A DNA stretch of 64,000 nt, from positions 124,001 through 188,000 of the forward strand of contig JAIXMP010000006.1 in assembly GCA_025677815.1 (NCBI GenBank), read 5' to 3'. This document shows positions 10,709 to 24,283 of this stretch, in pieces (position 1 is the first letter of the stretch; each line of letters begins with the position of its first letter). Under the pieces are notes generated by a model. It saw only the letters and a list, made by a program, of their open reading frames with translations. It made no database searches and had not been told where the DNA came from. Source of the stretch: Phascolomyces articulosus. Taxonomy: Eukaryota; Mucoromycota; Mucoromycetes; Mucorales; Lichtheimiaceae. The position numbers and the translations under genes are program-made.

Positions 10709-13700
10709 TTAACCTCGAAGTGTACCCATAACCAAGGCCAAAAGAGCCATACGGACATAAAGACCATAGCGCATTTGACGGAAATATGCAGCACGTTGAT
10801 CAAAGTCGACTTCAGGTTCAATTTCGTTAACACGAGGAAGAGGATGCAAAACAATCATTTGAGACTTGGCCTTGCTCAAAACATCATTGTTGAGAATAAA
10901 TGCATCTTTGACATTCTTGTATTCTTCTTCAGAGGAGAAACGTTCCTTTTGGATACGGGTCATGTAAAGAACATCAGTTTCTCCAATCACTTCATCGAGA
11001 GAAGTGTAAAAGTTTTGCTTGACACCAGCACGTTCGACTTCCTCAATCACTTCCTTTGGCATTTGAAGTGATTCAGGAGCAACATAGTTGATAGTGACTT
11101 GATAATAAGCAAGAATCTTGACCAAACTGTGAACGGTACGACCATTCTTCAAATCACCAACCAAAGTAATAGTCAAACCATTGACAGTACCCAATTCTTC
11201 ACGGATGGTAAAGACATCAAGGAAGGCTTGAGTAGGGTGTTCACCAATACCATCACCGGCGTTGATAATAGGTACCTTGGAGTATTTGGCGGCCAACTGA
11301 GCAGAACCAGGTTGAGGATGACGAAGGATGATCACATCGCCATAACAGCCCAAAGTACGAACAGTATCAGCAAGCGATTCACCCTTTTGGACAGAAGATG
11401 TGGTGGCACTGACGGAGACAACTTGCCCACCAAGACGCATCATAGCAGCTTCAAACGAAGAGGAGGTACGAGTAGAAGGTTCAAAGAACATAGTACTCAT
11501 GACACGACCTTGCAAGATATTGATGGAACCATACCGTTCGACCAAGTTGCGCATTTCATGAGCAACACCAAATAAAAGATGCAAGTCATTACGATCGAAT
11601 TGCTTGGAACGCAAAATGTGCTTGCGATAGAATGGTGAGCGACCGATCACACGAGCAAGCGAAGCTGAGATTTCATAGCTAGGTGATTGATAAGAAACAA
11701 GGTTTTGATCGTGTGCACCAGCCAATTTGACGGGATCAGCAGGTGTAAGACGAGGGGATGTTATATCACCAGCAGTTTCAGGAACAGGCAGAGTGCTTGC
11801 TTGTTGCTCAATTTTTTGTTGAGCTTCCTTGACAGCCGATTTGACAGCTTGGCCTTGAATGGAGACATCACGACCATCACCACTGGTGACAAGACAAGTA
11901 CCATCCATATACAAGGTCTTGTCTTCGACAGCAACACGATGGACAGAACCGCGAATGGTACGACCAGTCAATGGAGACCATTCCTTGGTCGTTGGCCAAG
12001 TGTATTGACGATCGACTTCGATTTCAACAGTAGCTTCTGCTTGAGAAACCAAACCAAAGATACGACGTGGGTTCTCGTGCAAACGATCAGAGATATCCTT
12101 GAGCTTCAAGCGGCCTTGAGCAACAGCGTCCAACAAAAGTGGTAATGCTTCACTGATACCGGCAGTGTTTGAAGCTTCGTGGCCCAATTCAACAGCCAAC
12201 TTGCGCGGGGTAGAGCCCACAGTGAAACAATCAATGACATCCATCATGTTCCACAAGGCTTCTTGTTGTTCCTTGGTAGGCAAAAGCTTGGTATCGTTGT
12301 AATCTTCCGAAGTGAAGAACAAGGAATAGATGCCCACATCACAGGTCACTTCCAAACCCTTCTTCTTACTCATTTCAATCAATGCCAAATCGTTCTTGCT
12401 CATCACGTTGGTCACATGGATTACACGGTTATGGAGAGCAGCCAACAAAAGAATCGAAGCAAGGTCAGTGCCCTTGGCTTCAGTCACAATCAAGTGAGAG
12501 CTTGGCCATGAAGAAAAGACAGAGTCAAATAAAGAAACTTCACCCTTGCCAATCTTATCACTGTTAATGTAGACAGCAGCAACTTCGGATGCAGCACTTG
12601 CAAGTTGACTTGCATTGGCACCAGTGGCGGTCATGTTCAAGAGATAATCAGTGTAAGCAGACTTGCGAGCTAAGGCACTGGCAGCTTCAAGGGATTGAGA
12701 ATCTTGAACATCATCGGCAACGGCAGAGACAGTAGTGAAACCAGCACACATGGAAGCCTTGGACATAATACCAAAGTCAGCACTACTTGTAATAGAAGCA
12801 CTGATATTGAACAAACCAGGCAAAGTAGCAGTGGTATGACTTGTCTTGTAATCCACACCTGATACTTCGAATTCCTTGTTACGAGCCAATGCTTCGATAA
12901 AGACCTTGGCACACTTAACGTTGGTAAGCAAAGGAACCGAATAATCGACAGCCATACGACGAGAACGGTAACCCTTGGACATGTAAGAGGCAGGACGACG
13001 GTAACGGTTACGCGAAGGCAAGTTAATGTACATGTCAATCAAGTTGTTGGACAAATGTTGTTGAAGCGAATATTCAGCTTTCAACTTGTCACCTGCATCA
13101 CCATCCAATGATTCCAAGTGCTTGACAGGAATATCATGTTCGGAGATGAAATCGGCAGTACCAGTGGTAGCAAAAATGTTGTAACCAAGTTGATGAAGTT
13201 TTCTGACCATAGGCAACAATTCGATCTTTTCCTTGTAAGAACCAATGGAGAACAAAATGTTCTTCTTGGGCAAAGAGAAACCGGTAGCCAAAAGGGCCTT
13301 AAGATAAGCAGAATATTTATCCTTGCCGAAACAAGCAACTTCACCAGTAGAAGCCATTTCAACACCCAGTACAGGATCAGCACCTGAAAGGCGACTGAAG
13401 GAGAATTGGGGTACCTTGACACCAACATAATCCTTGGGAATGTCGACCTTGGGATAAGGAGTAACAGGTAATCCCAACATGGCATTGGTGGCCATCTCGA
13501 CCAAATCCACACCCATGACCTTGGAAACAAATGGGAAGGAACGAGCGGCACGGACGTTACATTCAATGACCTTGATTTCGTTATTCTTGGCAATAAATTG
13601 AATATTGAAAGGACCAGTAACATTCAAAGCACGACCAATCTTTGCAGTAGCATTCTCGATCTTGCGTACGGTTTCAGGATCCAAATCTTGAGGAGGTAAC

Positions 13701-16700
13701 ACAAGTGTAGCATCACCAGAATGGACACCAGCGTTTTCAACGTGTTCTGAAATAACGTGCATAACAAGTTTACCGTCAACAGCCACAGCATCCATTTCAA
13801 TTTCCTTGGCTTCTTCAATATACTTAGAAATAACTACAGGATGTTCGCGCGAGACAGAAGAAGCTTCTCTGAGGTATGCCTTCAAATCATCCTTGGAGAA
13901 AACAACGTTCATGGCAGCACCAGAAAGGACATATGAAGGACGGACCAAGACAGGATAACCGACAGTATCACAGAACTCTTGCGCTTCTTCATAACTGGTC
14001 AATTCCTTCCATTGAGGTTGATCCACGCCAATACGATCACACATACGTGAGAATTTGTAACGGTTTTCAGCACCATCAATCATTTCAGGGGAAGTACCGA
14101 GCACTTTGACGTTTTGACGATACAAAGGTAAGGCAATGTTGTTAGGTGTTTGACCACCCATGGACATGATAACACCTGCAGAACGTTCCACTTCATAGAT
14201 ATCCAATACACGTTCCAAATTGATGTTTTCAAAGTAGAGCTTATCAGCTTCATCATAATCAGTAGAGACAGTTTCAGGATTGTAGTTGACCATAACTGTC
14301 TTGATACCCTTTTCGCGTAAAGTACGGATAGCACGTACAGCACACCAATCGAATTCGACAGATGAACCAATACGGTAGACACCCGAACCCAATACCATAA
14401 TACCATTATCCTCAAAGGTAACGTCATGCTCAACAGCATTATATGTCATGTACAAGTAGTTGGTGAAAGCAGGGAATTCGGCAGCAACTGAAAAAATAAA
14501 AAGAGAACATTAGTTTTCCTTTTCATTTTTCTCGTCCTTTTTTTTACTAAACTTACCAGTATCAATTTGCTTGACATAAGGAGTAACACCATATTCTTGA
14601 CGGAGACGACGAACAGCCAATTCATTACTATTAATCTTGTTGGCGATTTGTCTGTCAGAGAAACCAAGTTGCTTAGCGGAACGGATCAGGTTACCAGGAA
14701 GGTTAGCCTTTGTAAATCCTTCCAAACGCTTATCAAGGTTGGCAATACGCATCAACTTATTCAAGAACCACTTGTCAATCTTGGTCAATTCCCAAATACG
14801 ATCCACAGTGTAACCACTGGCCATAGCATTAGCAATGGCGAACAAACGTTGATCAGATGGGTTCATAAGTTCTTCATCAATGTTTTCGTTATCAACAACA
14901 TCGTTCTATAAAGAATAAACACATAAAATATATTAATACCAAGTTATATATACCCTTCAAAATAATTAAAAAAAAATGAAAACAAACTTACAGCACTGAA
15001 ACCAACAAAGTTATAGTCTATGGCACGAATAGCCTTTTGGATGGTTTCTTCAAACGTTCTACCAATGGCCATGACTTCACCAACAGATTTCATAGAAGAA
15101 CTGAGAGCAGTGCTGACACGGTTAAACTTCTTCAAATCCCAACGAGGAATCTTGACAACAACATAATCGAGAGAAGGTTCGAAGCATGCACAAGTGACCT
15201 TGGTAACACTATTGGAAATTTCGTTCAAGGGGATACCCAAACCAAGCTTAGCTGCGACAAAGGCAAGTGGATAACCAGTTGCCTTGGAAGCCAAAGCAGA
15301 AGAACGAGATAAACGAGCATTGACTTCAATAATACAGTATTCTTTGGAGAAGGGGTTCAAAGCATATTGAATGTTACATTCACCAACGACACCCAAGTGA
15401 CGAATGACATTGACAGCAGTTGTACGCAGCATGTTATAATCTTCATCGGATAAAGTTTGGGAAGGAGCGACGACAATAGAATCACCAGTGTGAATACCCA
15501 AAGGATCAAAGTTTTCCATGTTACAGACAGTAATACAATTATCGCGACAATCACGGACCACTTCGTATTCAATTTCCTTCCAACCCTTCATGGACTTTTC
15601 AATAAGGACTTGAGGTGATGTAGCAAATGCCTTATTACACAAAGCAATCAATTCCTTTTCATTGTTGGCAAAACCGGAACCAAGACCGCCCAAAGCATAA
15701 GCAGCACGACAAATGACAGGATAACCAATATCCTTAGCAGCAGCCAAAGCTTCATCAATATTAATAGCAGAAGCAGACTGGGCACACTTTTCATCAATTT
15801 CAAACAATGCTTGAGCAAACAAATCACGGTCTTCGGTTGTAATAATGGTATCAATGGGAGTACCAAGGACCTTGACACCTAAGCCTTCAAATTCATCCTT
15901 GAGTTTGACACCGACATTCAATGCGGTTTGACCACCAAATGTACAAAAGATACCATCAGGCTTTTCAAATTGAATGACCTTGCGTACAAAGTCAGGGGTG
16001 ACAGGTAAAAAGTAAACCTTATCGGCCAAACCCTTGGAAGTTTGGATGGTAGCAATATTGGGATTGATCAAGATTGTATAGATGCCTTCTTCCTTCAAAG
16101 CCTTGATAGCTTGAGAACCAGAGTAATCGAATTCACCAGCTTGACCAATAGACAAACCACCTGAACCCAAGACCAAGACCTTGCTGACATGCACACGAGG
16201 GTTCTTTTTGATATTTTCTTCCTTGGTACCGCCAGGCATCTTGACGGGAACAAGCTTGTTTTGTTCGACACATTCACGGATAGTATTAATAAAGACATCA
16301 AAGAGGAATTCGGTATCACGAGGACCAGGTGTAGATTCAGGATGGAATTGGACTGAAAAGACAGGTAACGATTTATGAATAATACCCTCATTGGAACCAT
16401 CATTGGCATTGACAAACAATTCTTCAAAGTCCGATGGCAAAGAAGAAGCATCGACGGCATAACCATGGTTCTGAGAAGTAATATAACAACGGCCGGAAAT
16501 CATATTGGTACAAGGAATGTTTTGACCACGGTTACCATATTTCATCTTCATGGTCTTGGCACCAGCAGCCAAAGCCAACAATTGATGACCCAAACAAATA
16601 CCAAAGATGGGCTTCTTACCAGCTTGAAGCACAGCTCGGAGACGGTGGAATGTGGTTTCAATCATGGTAGGATCACCAGGACCGTTGGAAATGAACAAAC

Positions 16701-17767
16701 CATCATAGGAATCTTCAGGTTCAGCACTGAAATCATAATTCCAGGGTACCACCTTGAGTTCAACACCACGACGAACAAAACAACGGATTTGATTGAATTT
16801 CATACCCACATCGACAGCCATAATACGAAGTGTACGACCTGAAGGGGTCTTGATAGCATTGGATGGATCTGGACAATATACCTTGGCTTCCTTGATGGAG
16901 ACTTCGGCGACCAAATTGCGTTGGTTAGGATCCACCCATTCTACATCTTGATAATCTTGCATCCATTTTTCAGTATTATCATTATCACTGGCGGTAGAAA
17001 AACCTAATGCACTGGCGGCGGAGTCCAATGCATTGACATTGGTCTTTGGGAAAAGAATCTTGGCCAAGAGGACACCCTGCATTCTGATTTTCTTGGTCAA
17101 TGCACGGGTATCAATGCCATACAGGGCGGGTACATTATGTTCCTTGAGCCAAGTGGATAAAGAAGAAGTAGCCAAATGATGAGAATAATCAGGTGAATAA
17201 TTGCCCACGATTAAACCGGCAATATGGATTTCATTGGATTCAAAATATTTGGGAATATCCTTTAATAAATCATCCATTTCTGTCCTTGATGGTGTACCAT
17301 AGTTGCCGATCAAGGGGAAGGTCAAGACCAAGATTTGACCACGGTAAGATGGATCTGTCAATGATTCGGGGTAACCCACCATACCTGATCATATTTTTTT
17401 TTGTCACGTCATATTTATAAAATTAGCTCAATGAAAATATATGACTCAGAATAGTAACCATCATTGTAAAAGAAGTTGTCAAAAATTTACCCGTTTGAAA
17501 GACACATTCACCAGAGATACTTGCAGCTTCAGAACCAAATGAAATACCCTGGAAAGAAGTACCATCTTGCAAAACCAATGTAGCTGTAGTGACATCTTTT
17601 GGATCTTCTAAAGCAGACACGGGACGATGTGGTGCTGAAGGAGATCGTGGGGAAATAGGGAGCGGAGTAGCATTAGCAGCAGGAGCCGGGATCAAAGAAG
17701 TATTAACATTTCTTGCTGGTACAGTGCCAGCTGCTGCTACAGGTGGTACAGGGATATTGGATGCCAT
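10709..17767 (-). CDS. URA2: Multifunctional CPSase-ATCase of pyrimidine synthesis (Ura2/CAD type)
   Basis: Four exons (17767-17491, 17384-14992, 14905-14557, 14487-10709) encode 2265 residues, like fungal Ura2. The order is: glutamine amidotransferase with nucleophile [10 protein letters not shown] (Cys near 356) and VQFHPEST; both ATP-grasp halves of carbamoyl-phosphate synthetase from [19 protein letters not shown] onward; an MGS-like allosteric segment ([13 protein letters not shown]); an inactive dihydroorotase-like segment; and aspartate carbamoyltransferase with [15 protein letters not shown]. The protein converts glutamine, bicarbonate, ATP and aspartate to carbamoyl-aspartate, and UTP feedback is expected. 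Where active dihydroorotases carry an HxH metal motif, this protein reads [12 protein letters not shown], so the domain is structural only. The exons show biased codon use (AAG, GGT, TTG), consistent with strong expression. The first 60 residues are Pro/Ala-rich and unrelated to the catalytic core. Confidence 0.95.
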
Positions 17768-18734
17768 TTATATGTATGTATTAAAATGTGTATGAATATG
17801 AGAAAAAAAAGGATGATGATGAAGTATAATGAAATAAGAATATGCCACGCTGGTTTGTCTTTTTGGTTTTATAAATGCAAAACAGAAAAGGTTTGTGAAA
17901 AAAATAAATGGATTTTCTTTTTTAACCAAAATATGTCGCCGACTTTATTCAAGGGTGAAAGTTAGCCAACCCAATTCTTTCTTATGTTTCCAAATAAAAA
18001 AATATTAAACTAAAAAAAGAAGACTTATTCAAATATACGCACCAAAAAAAGAACTTGTTTTTATGATGAAGACGTGTTTTTTCAATAATAAAAAGAAAGA
18101 AAGATGGGTTTATTTTTTTTCTTTATAATAGTAATAGAAAGGGTGTTTTTAAAGCAAAGGGTACTCCAGTGGTCGTCAGCCGAAGAAGCTGAAAAGTTTT
18201 CTGAATGTTTCGGACGCGCTTTTTATACGAAAAAAAAAAATGTCGTGACGCGGTTAAGCCACATCAGACATCAGACCATGACTACCAGATTTTTTTTTCT
18301 GTCGGAATAACATTTGTTTTAATGCGTTACACTACGTCGTGGGCCCTTTCGATTAGATGCATTATTCTTCTCTTCTTGAGCATTCATTTAAAATAACTTT
18401 TTCGTTTGTTGGGGATAAGATCATAATGACTATCAAATGAAAAGCATTATTTTTTAACATGGATGTGGCAGATTGATTATTATTTATACATAAATAAAAT
18501 GCACTTGTCAACATGACGAATCTTGTAGTCATAACAAGATTTTTCTCTCATTGATATAAAAAAATCAAACCCAAGTCCGATTTTGGGAGATGGTTACCAG
18601 ATTAACGGTTTTGGGTAAAAAAACTGCGCCCTAAGTATAAAGGGTATATAGTTGCATTATTTTCAGATTATGATCCTCTTAAAAAAGACTTTTTTTATAA
18701 AAGGAATATTTTTATTTGTATGTATGCTATATTC
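17768..18734. other. URA2 upstream region, no gene seen
   Basis: AT-rich sequence with A/T runs. The proximal part must contain the URA2 promoter. No convincing open frame, tRNA or repeat was found; short plus-strand frames near 18104-18396 are low-complexity. Confidence 0.5.
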
Positions 18735-19341
18735 TTTCCATATTAGAACACTGAGCAAAATGTCTGAGAGTGGCGAATATAGCCTTTACAGTCCTTTGCA
18801 GAAACAGTTTTAGCTGCCTCTTGGATACGAATGGCAAGAATTTCATTTTTTTGAAGAGGGCTTTTTCTTACTTTTGCTTTAATCTTAGCCCAGCACTCTT
18901 CAATAGGATGCAAAAACGGAGAATAGGAGGTAAAAAAGGAGGTATATGGTCATTGTCACAAATTGCTTGAAGAACTTCAGGTGTCTTATGGATAGTAGCG
19001 TTGACCATGACAATATACATGCTTTCCAATCCAAAATTTTTTAAAACGGATGATATTTCTTGAAAAAAAAAAAAAGCAAAAAGTGACTTGATGAGGTACC
19101 ATAAGGCAAACCATTATCTTTACTAGCTATCTTACGTTTTTTTGGTCCTGTTGTTTTCGGCACTTGCTGTGAAAGAGCAAGAAGACCATACCACGACTTA
19201 TATCCAAGTATGCTAAGATTTGTTCCTTGTTGAGTGGAAACTTCAACTTCAGAAGCCTTACCTTTTTTTGACCATGCCACCGGACGCACCATATTCCTTA
19301 TAAACCCACTTTCATTAACGAAAGCACATTTTTTTCTAAAA
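18735..19341 (-). mobile_element. Relic of an IS630/Tc1-mariner-like transposase
   Basis: Three minus-strand frame pieces assemble into the DDE region of this superfamily: AFVNESGFIRNMVRPVAWSK, then RGTNLSILG-like TQQGTNLSILGYKS, then MYIVMVNATIHKTPEVLQ, then SPFLHPIEECWAKIK. Where active members have FVDESGF and MDN..IH, this copy has Asn (19314-19316) and Val, so both catalytic aspartates are gone; the glutamate region is kept. Frames shift in the T13 run near 19060-19072 and again near 18930. Nothing convincing remains of the N-terminal helix-turn-helix, and I saw no clear terminal repeats. The element is dead and old. Confidence 0.7.
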
Positions 19342-19886
19342 TCTATAGTCTTTTATAATGTCCTCAACAACATCCTTAAATATAAATTTGGCAGTTAACT
19401 CGTTACATTTCTACTTTATTTTATTAAAAACAATGTTTTTAGGACCAATTGATAGTTTCAAAGTAGAACTCTATCCGTATCGTCTTCAGCAACGAAATCA
19501 ATTGTAAAATCTTGAATAATGCTCCAACGAAAGAGATATACAGCCGCTAAAGTATTGCCACCTACTAGTCTTGCGCTATTCGAGATTTCAGAATCATTTA
19601 CAAAGTAGAATTTAACTTGATAGAAATTTCAAGAAGAACTGCCGAGTAAAACATAGTGTTTTTCCATATATTCAATAACCCAGACAACAAAATGTACATT
19701 AACTTACTCGAAAATTTTCAACGTACGATTATCCTCAACCATATTAATAATAGTTCAAATAAAAAAAATGAAATGGAATGGAATTAAATTCTTAATATGT
19801 ATATGATAATAAAGGGGGTAGTTCATGTAAAAAAGAATACCTGAATTCAGCTATTCTTGCGAATCGAATGTCTGAAATAATTGATA
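19342..19886. other. Spacer between transposase relic and decayed lineage-specific gene
   Basis: No supported gene. A short minus-strand open piece (ISNSARLVGGNTLAAVYLFR, around 19520-19590) looks protein-like but joins nothing recognisable; it might be more transposon debris. Confidence 0.35.
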
Positions 19887-22680
19887 TTAATCGACTTCAG
19901 GTGGTTCCATCACCTTGCCGAGATCATCATTATCGTTACCAAGCTTGCTTTGTAAGAGTTCCATTGTTCGTGATACAATTTCCTTGATTGATAAAGCCAT
20001 AAAAAGAACCTTTCTGAAATCGGGTAAGTTATTCCAGTCACTAGGGACTACTACGTTCCCGGTCCCCGTTACTCTGTGTACATAATTTACTAGAATGTCC
20101 ATAGTTATAGAGCTCATTTTCAGCCCTAAAAAAATGATAATCAATAATGCGAACCCTTAAACAAATCGACTTTTTCACAAAATAAAAACTGATGTCTTAC
20201 CATACTGAAGCAAACCGACTACTTCCAAACCCTGTACGTCATCAACACCCGCTTCGGTCTTAATATACATAATCATATCCTTCAATGCCTTCAGAAGCTT
20301 GAGATCTTTTTCTCTAAATAACTTGCTACCATTATCGTCGGTACGTCTTCCGGCTTTATCAGTCCCCAATTCCAACTTCTTCCTTAAAATCAAATCCAAT
20401 CTGCGGCCCATTTTTTTGCGCTCCAATATCTCTGAAACATTCAATCAATCAAAAACAATAAAGAGACAATAAGAAGTCAACGAGACTCGAAAACATCAAT
20501 CCAGTTTATTGAATTGTAAAATCATGTCCTATTTATATTAATCGCTAATCCATGGTTATGGTCATCCAGACCATTTAGTATTGTGTTGGCTCCCAGCCTA
20601 CACATCCGTGTATGTTTCAATGATAATAATTGTAACGACGGATGATGGTATTATTAGAATGTATACTATAGTGGTAATGAAGGCGTTAGGAATACTAACA
20701 ATAAATAACGATAAACAATTCGAAACAATGAAGTGTTGTCTATTCACGTATAAGTTAACTTCGGGTGTAACTAACACAAGGAATACTGAATAAGAAATAT
20801 CCGTGCAACATAAAGTAAATAAATAATTATTGTTATTTCATGGCCCATGAAATAAGGGGTTTTGCTGTAAGTTTATATGGTTGGATACGACATTCTCTTC
20901 TCCCTACGGGATTCTTCCTTTATTCTTTCTTGTACTCGAGGCCAAACTTGCGGACTCTCCACTATTCTCATTATATCATATTTCAGTTAGATGAACCAGA
21001 GCATAAGCCAATATATATATATATATATATACTTACCAGACTACACTGAGGGGCAGGTTGTCAAACACATGATCTACCACTGTCCGTACATGGGCCAATA
21101 GCCACGTTTCCGATTTGTCGTCACCATATAAACCGCTATATTCGAATTCTCTGACACTATATTCTTTCAATAAATATATGGATATATATCTTTTTTGCAA
21201 TAAAATAAACTTACATCGTGTAATAGCAATGGTGGATCCAATCAAGGTCATGGTATTCGTCGCGGTTAAATTGATCATCCCAAGATTGTTTGGATAATAT
21301 GGCTTCGCGAACCTGACCTGATGTTTTAGCATGATTCAATTTATAATATGATATTATTGCTAGTCAAGTCATCATTGATAGTTTATCTTTACCTCTTTAA
21401 ACAGATTCAAATAAGCTAAAGTGTCATTATTAATTGACGGTATCTCTTGTTTATTGTAGTGTTTGACTTCATTTAAATCAACAATTGTAAACACACTAGC
21501 TGCTTCGTAGGTCGAATCCCATGGGTCTAGGATGAACGAGTGACAAAAACTAAAATAAAATGGTTCAAGATATCTGCCTGTAATTTATTTTATTTTTTTT
21601 TTTTAAAAAAAAAAAAGAAAACTTAGTGTTCACACTTTAATGTTGAGCCAAACATGTATACTTCTTCTTCAGCTTTTCTTCCAGTAGACTCCAATATCCA
21701 CATCAGCTCCTTGTCCATAGCCTTATACTCCTCGTCAAACTTCTCCAAGTTCAACTTTTGATAACTACCAAGTCTATATCACTGTTATTTACATCTCTGA
21801 ATTCAATAACCTGGCTAGCTCTCCTGCTGACACGACCTCTATCGAGATATCGATACGAAACAACAAGTTAGTATGAGTTTATAACGAAAGTTGCTATCAA
21901 ATTACTCGCTTTATACACTACCTTTCATCTAGTACTACTTGAGGGTTCAGATTGGCTCCTTGTGACACGGGAAGATTCAGGTTGACTCGATGATTCGGAT
22001 TCAATCATATTGTTTGCGCGCGCCTTATTTCACCCCAACTGGTTTTCAATTTTGTGCATGATTTTTATATGAGCGGAAATTTTACCTTAGCCAGTGGTTT
22101 TTTTTTTTTTTTTGACAAAAACCTTTCTGCCATTTCGAGATGTTCAACATGGAGTTGGTAAACAAATCATAACAAAGCTAGTAAATACGCTGAATAGATG
22201 TTATTTTCATTGTAGAAGCCAAAGGATGTGAAAAAAAATCATTATAACTATATATATTTAGAAGAATAAAAAGAAAATGGAGTCTCATATATAAAAATCA
22301 TGTCACAAAATTGAAATTTATTTCGAAACCAGTTGAGTCTGACCTTCTTCAACACCCAATCTTCCCACTGCACCTGCGGCGGCCACTCGTAAATTGGTTT
22401 CTGTTGTCTGTCGCGTTGACCGCAGCATTATGTTGTTCCAACAAGTTTGTTCTTGTTGGCTTTTTTTCCATTGTTCGAACTCTTGCTTAAGTTGGCTGAT
22501 ATTGGGAACATTAGTTTGGTAAGTTTTAGTTCTTAAAATCGCAGAGTATCTTGTGTTGGTCGCAGCCTTGTCTCCATAGTTAAAAGCTTCGATGAAATTT
22601 TGAACGGATAAAGTACTTGCGTTGTTAATACACTATTTTATATCAGAAGTCATAATCCTCTGTCTCTTGTTTGACGCCAT
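19887..22680 (-). pseudogene. Decaying multi-exon gene of a Mucorales-expanded family with RGES/RKN-type motif
   Basis: Minus-strand exon-like blocks, most with splice signals, line up in order. They are: a start block from 22680 (NASTLSVQNFIEAFNYGDKA); SRVTRSQSEPSSSTR near 21970; EEYKAMDKELMWILESTGRK near 21700; SFILDPWDSTYEAASVFTIV; VREAILSKQSWDDQFNRDEY; EFEYSGLYGDDKSETWLLAH; GESASLASSTRKNKGRIP; MGRRLDLILRKKLELGTDKA (20431-20201); and LKMSSITMDILVNYVHRVTG (20125-19887). The last two join in frame. Breaks: TAG at 22633-22635 in the first block, a TAG just after GRIP unless an intron starts there, and a stop after KCEH with no good donor. I associate this architecture with a large uncharacterised family of Mucorales, often near transposons; its function is unknown. 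Confidence 0.5.
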
Positions 22681-22755
22681 TTTGCGCAAGTGAAAAAATA
22701 AGTATAAAAATAAGTATAAAAGACACAGATTCTTTTTCATGTTTGCGATAAAATT

Positions 22756-23409
22756 AACGGGTAGTCTACGTTGACCCACCAGGTCACGTGTTTTCTACAC
22801 ACCAGTTTTAAGTCATGTGATATTGGTGGGTGTCCCATTTTTTTTGGAAGTCTTTTCAACGTTTTCACTCATTCAATTGAAGTTTAAGCCTACTTTTTAT
22901 AAGTAAAAATAAAAGAAAAAACTCTTCTCTACAGCCTTATGAGGCATTATCCTTGTTCACAGTAGTTTTATTAAATATTATAGTATATAAATGTTATTAT
23001 TGATTAGATAATTTATAGTATTGCTATAAGATAACATTGACTTTTGAATAAAAAGTATTTATCACAAAATCATTAATTATATTTTTAGATTTTTTAAATG
23101 TTTTATAAAATTTTCATTATTACAACTATGATTTTTGCATCTTTTATTTTCAAAAGTATGTTATATTTTAGGTTACGACATACAATAAGTTTGCGCATTG
23201 TACCTGTCCTTTAAACGTATCACAATAGGCCCCTTTTCTTAAAATACACAAATATCTTTATGATAGTGATAGTTCCTCTTGTTTAACTTGTGATAATTGA
23301 AGACATGACAGCTTTGTTGGTTACTTTTTTTAAAAAAGACGACCTGAAATATTAAATGATTACTATACCCACCAATAACGCATGACTTAAAACTGGTGGG
23401 TTACCCGTT
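22756..23409. mobile_element. Inverted-repeat (MITE-like) element with palindromic ends
   Basis: The right end, reverse-complemented, reads ACGGGTAACCCACC and then AGTTTTAAGTCATGCG, TTATTGGTGGGT. The left end holds the same block, CACCAGTTTTAAGTCATG, with two substitutions after it (22798-22831). An extra CCCACCA copy and about 30 inserted bases separate that block from ACGGGTA (22757-22763). Each end is itself bounded by CCCACCA and TGGTGGG, so it can fold as a hairpin. The AT-rich 540-bp interior has no open frame. The element lies 75 bp before the start codon of the decayed gene. No target-site duplication could be fixed. Confidence 0.55.
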
Positions 23410-24283
23410 TCTTATTTTATTTTATTTTTAATTCTCTCCCATTTTTTTCCACAGAATCTTCTTGTAAAAATCATTCGACTTGTATGTATAAAACAATAAA
23501 GAGGGGTGGCTATGATAAATGAAACTGATAAATATCAACACCAAAATACTTTAGTTCGATTTTATTTATGGCGCAACTTTTTAAAATAGGGATTAATTCT
23601 TTCTACAAAATAATTCATAAAAGAAAACCATTGCAAAACACAAGGGCCAAGCAGATCAGTTGCAGTTATTTATAGTTGCCTAGCCAGAAACTTTTTGAAT
23701 GACTGTAACAATCTTAAAGGGTAAAAGCTGGTAGTTTTACCTGGGCTAGTCTTTGTTGCATTGCTTTGTTCATATAAAAACTAAAAGGAAAGTACTAGAA
23801 AATATTTAGGGTGTTTACACTCAATGTCTGACTTATTTCTAACAATATAACGGGTTTTTGTAGCTGTTGAGCTTGCAGGTGATGAGAGAGATTCAAGGGT
23901 TACAGTAGCTTCCATTATTGCAGAAGATGGGTGAACAATGCCGTCTTGTGAATACATCTTACCAGAACGGAAACTTTCTACGGTATTGTCACCATATACT
24001 CAACAGACTGGCTAGCTGGGGAGCTGGTTCTTCTGCAGAACAAAGCGAAATTGGGCTGGCTACAAATATTTATTGTTGTATTTTGTCGATTTATTCTATT
24101 TAATAATAGCCAAAAGGTTGGAATAACTTTCGAAGATATTTTAAAAATATGTATTTGTTGATATTTTTATGTCTAATAGGATGTAGTTGAGAGGACTAGA
24201 TGATATACCTTATGACATCAAAATCACATATAAGTCTACATCTACTCCAAAAGTGATTAACAACAAATTAATGTAATGAGCAC
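23410..24283. other. AT-rich spacer in the gene-poor island
   Basis: No gene, RNA or repeat that I can support. The longest plus-strand frame (23918-24103) is short and resembles no family. Confidence 0.45.
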
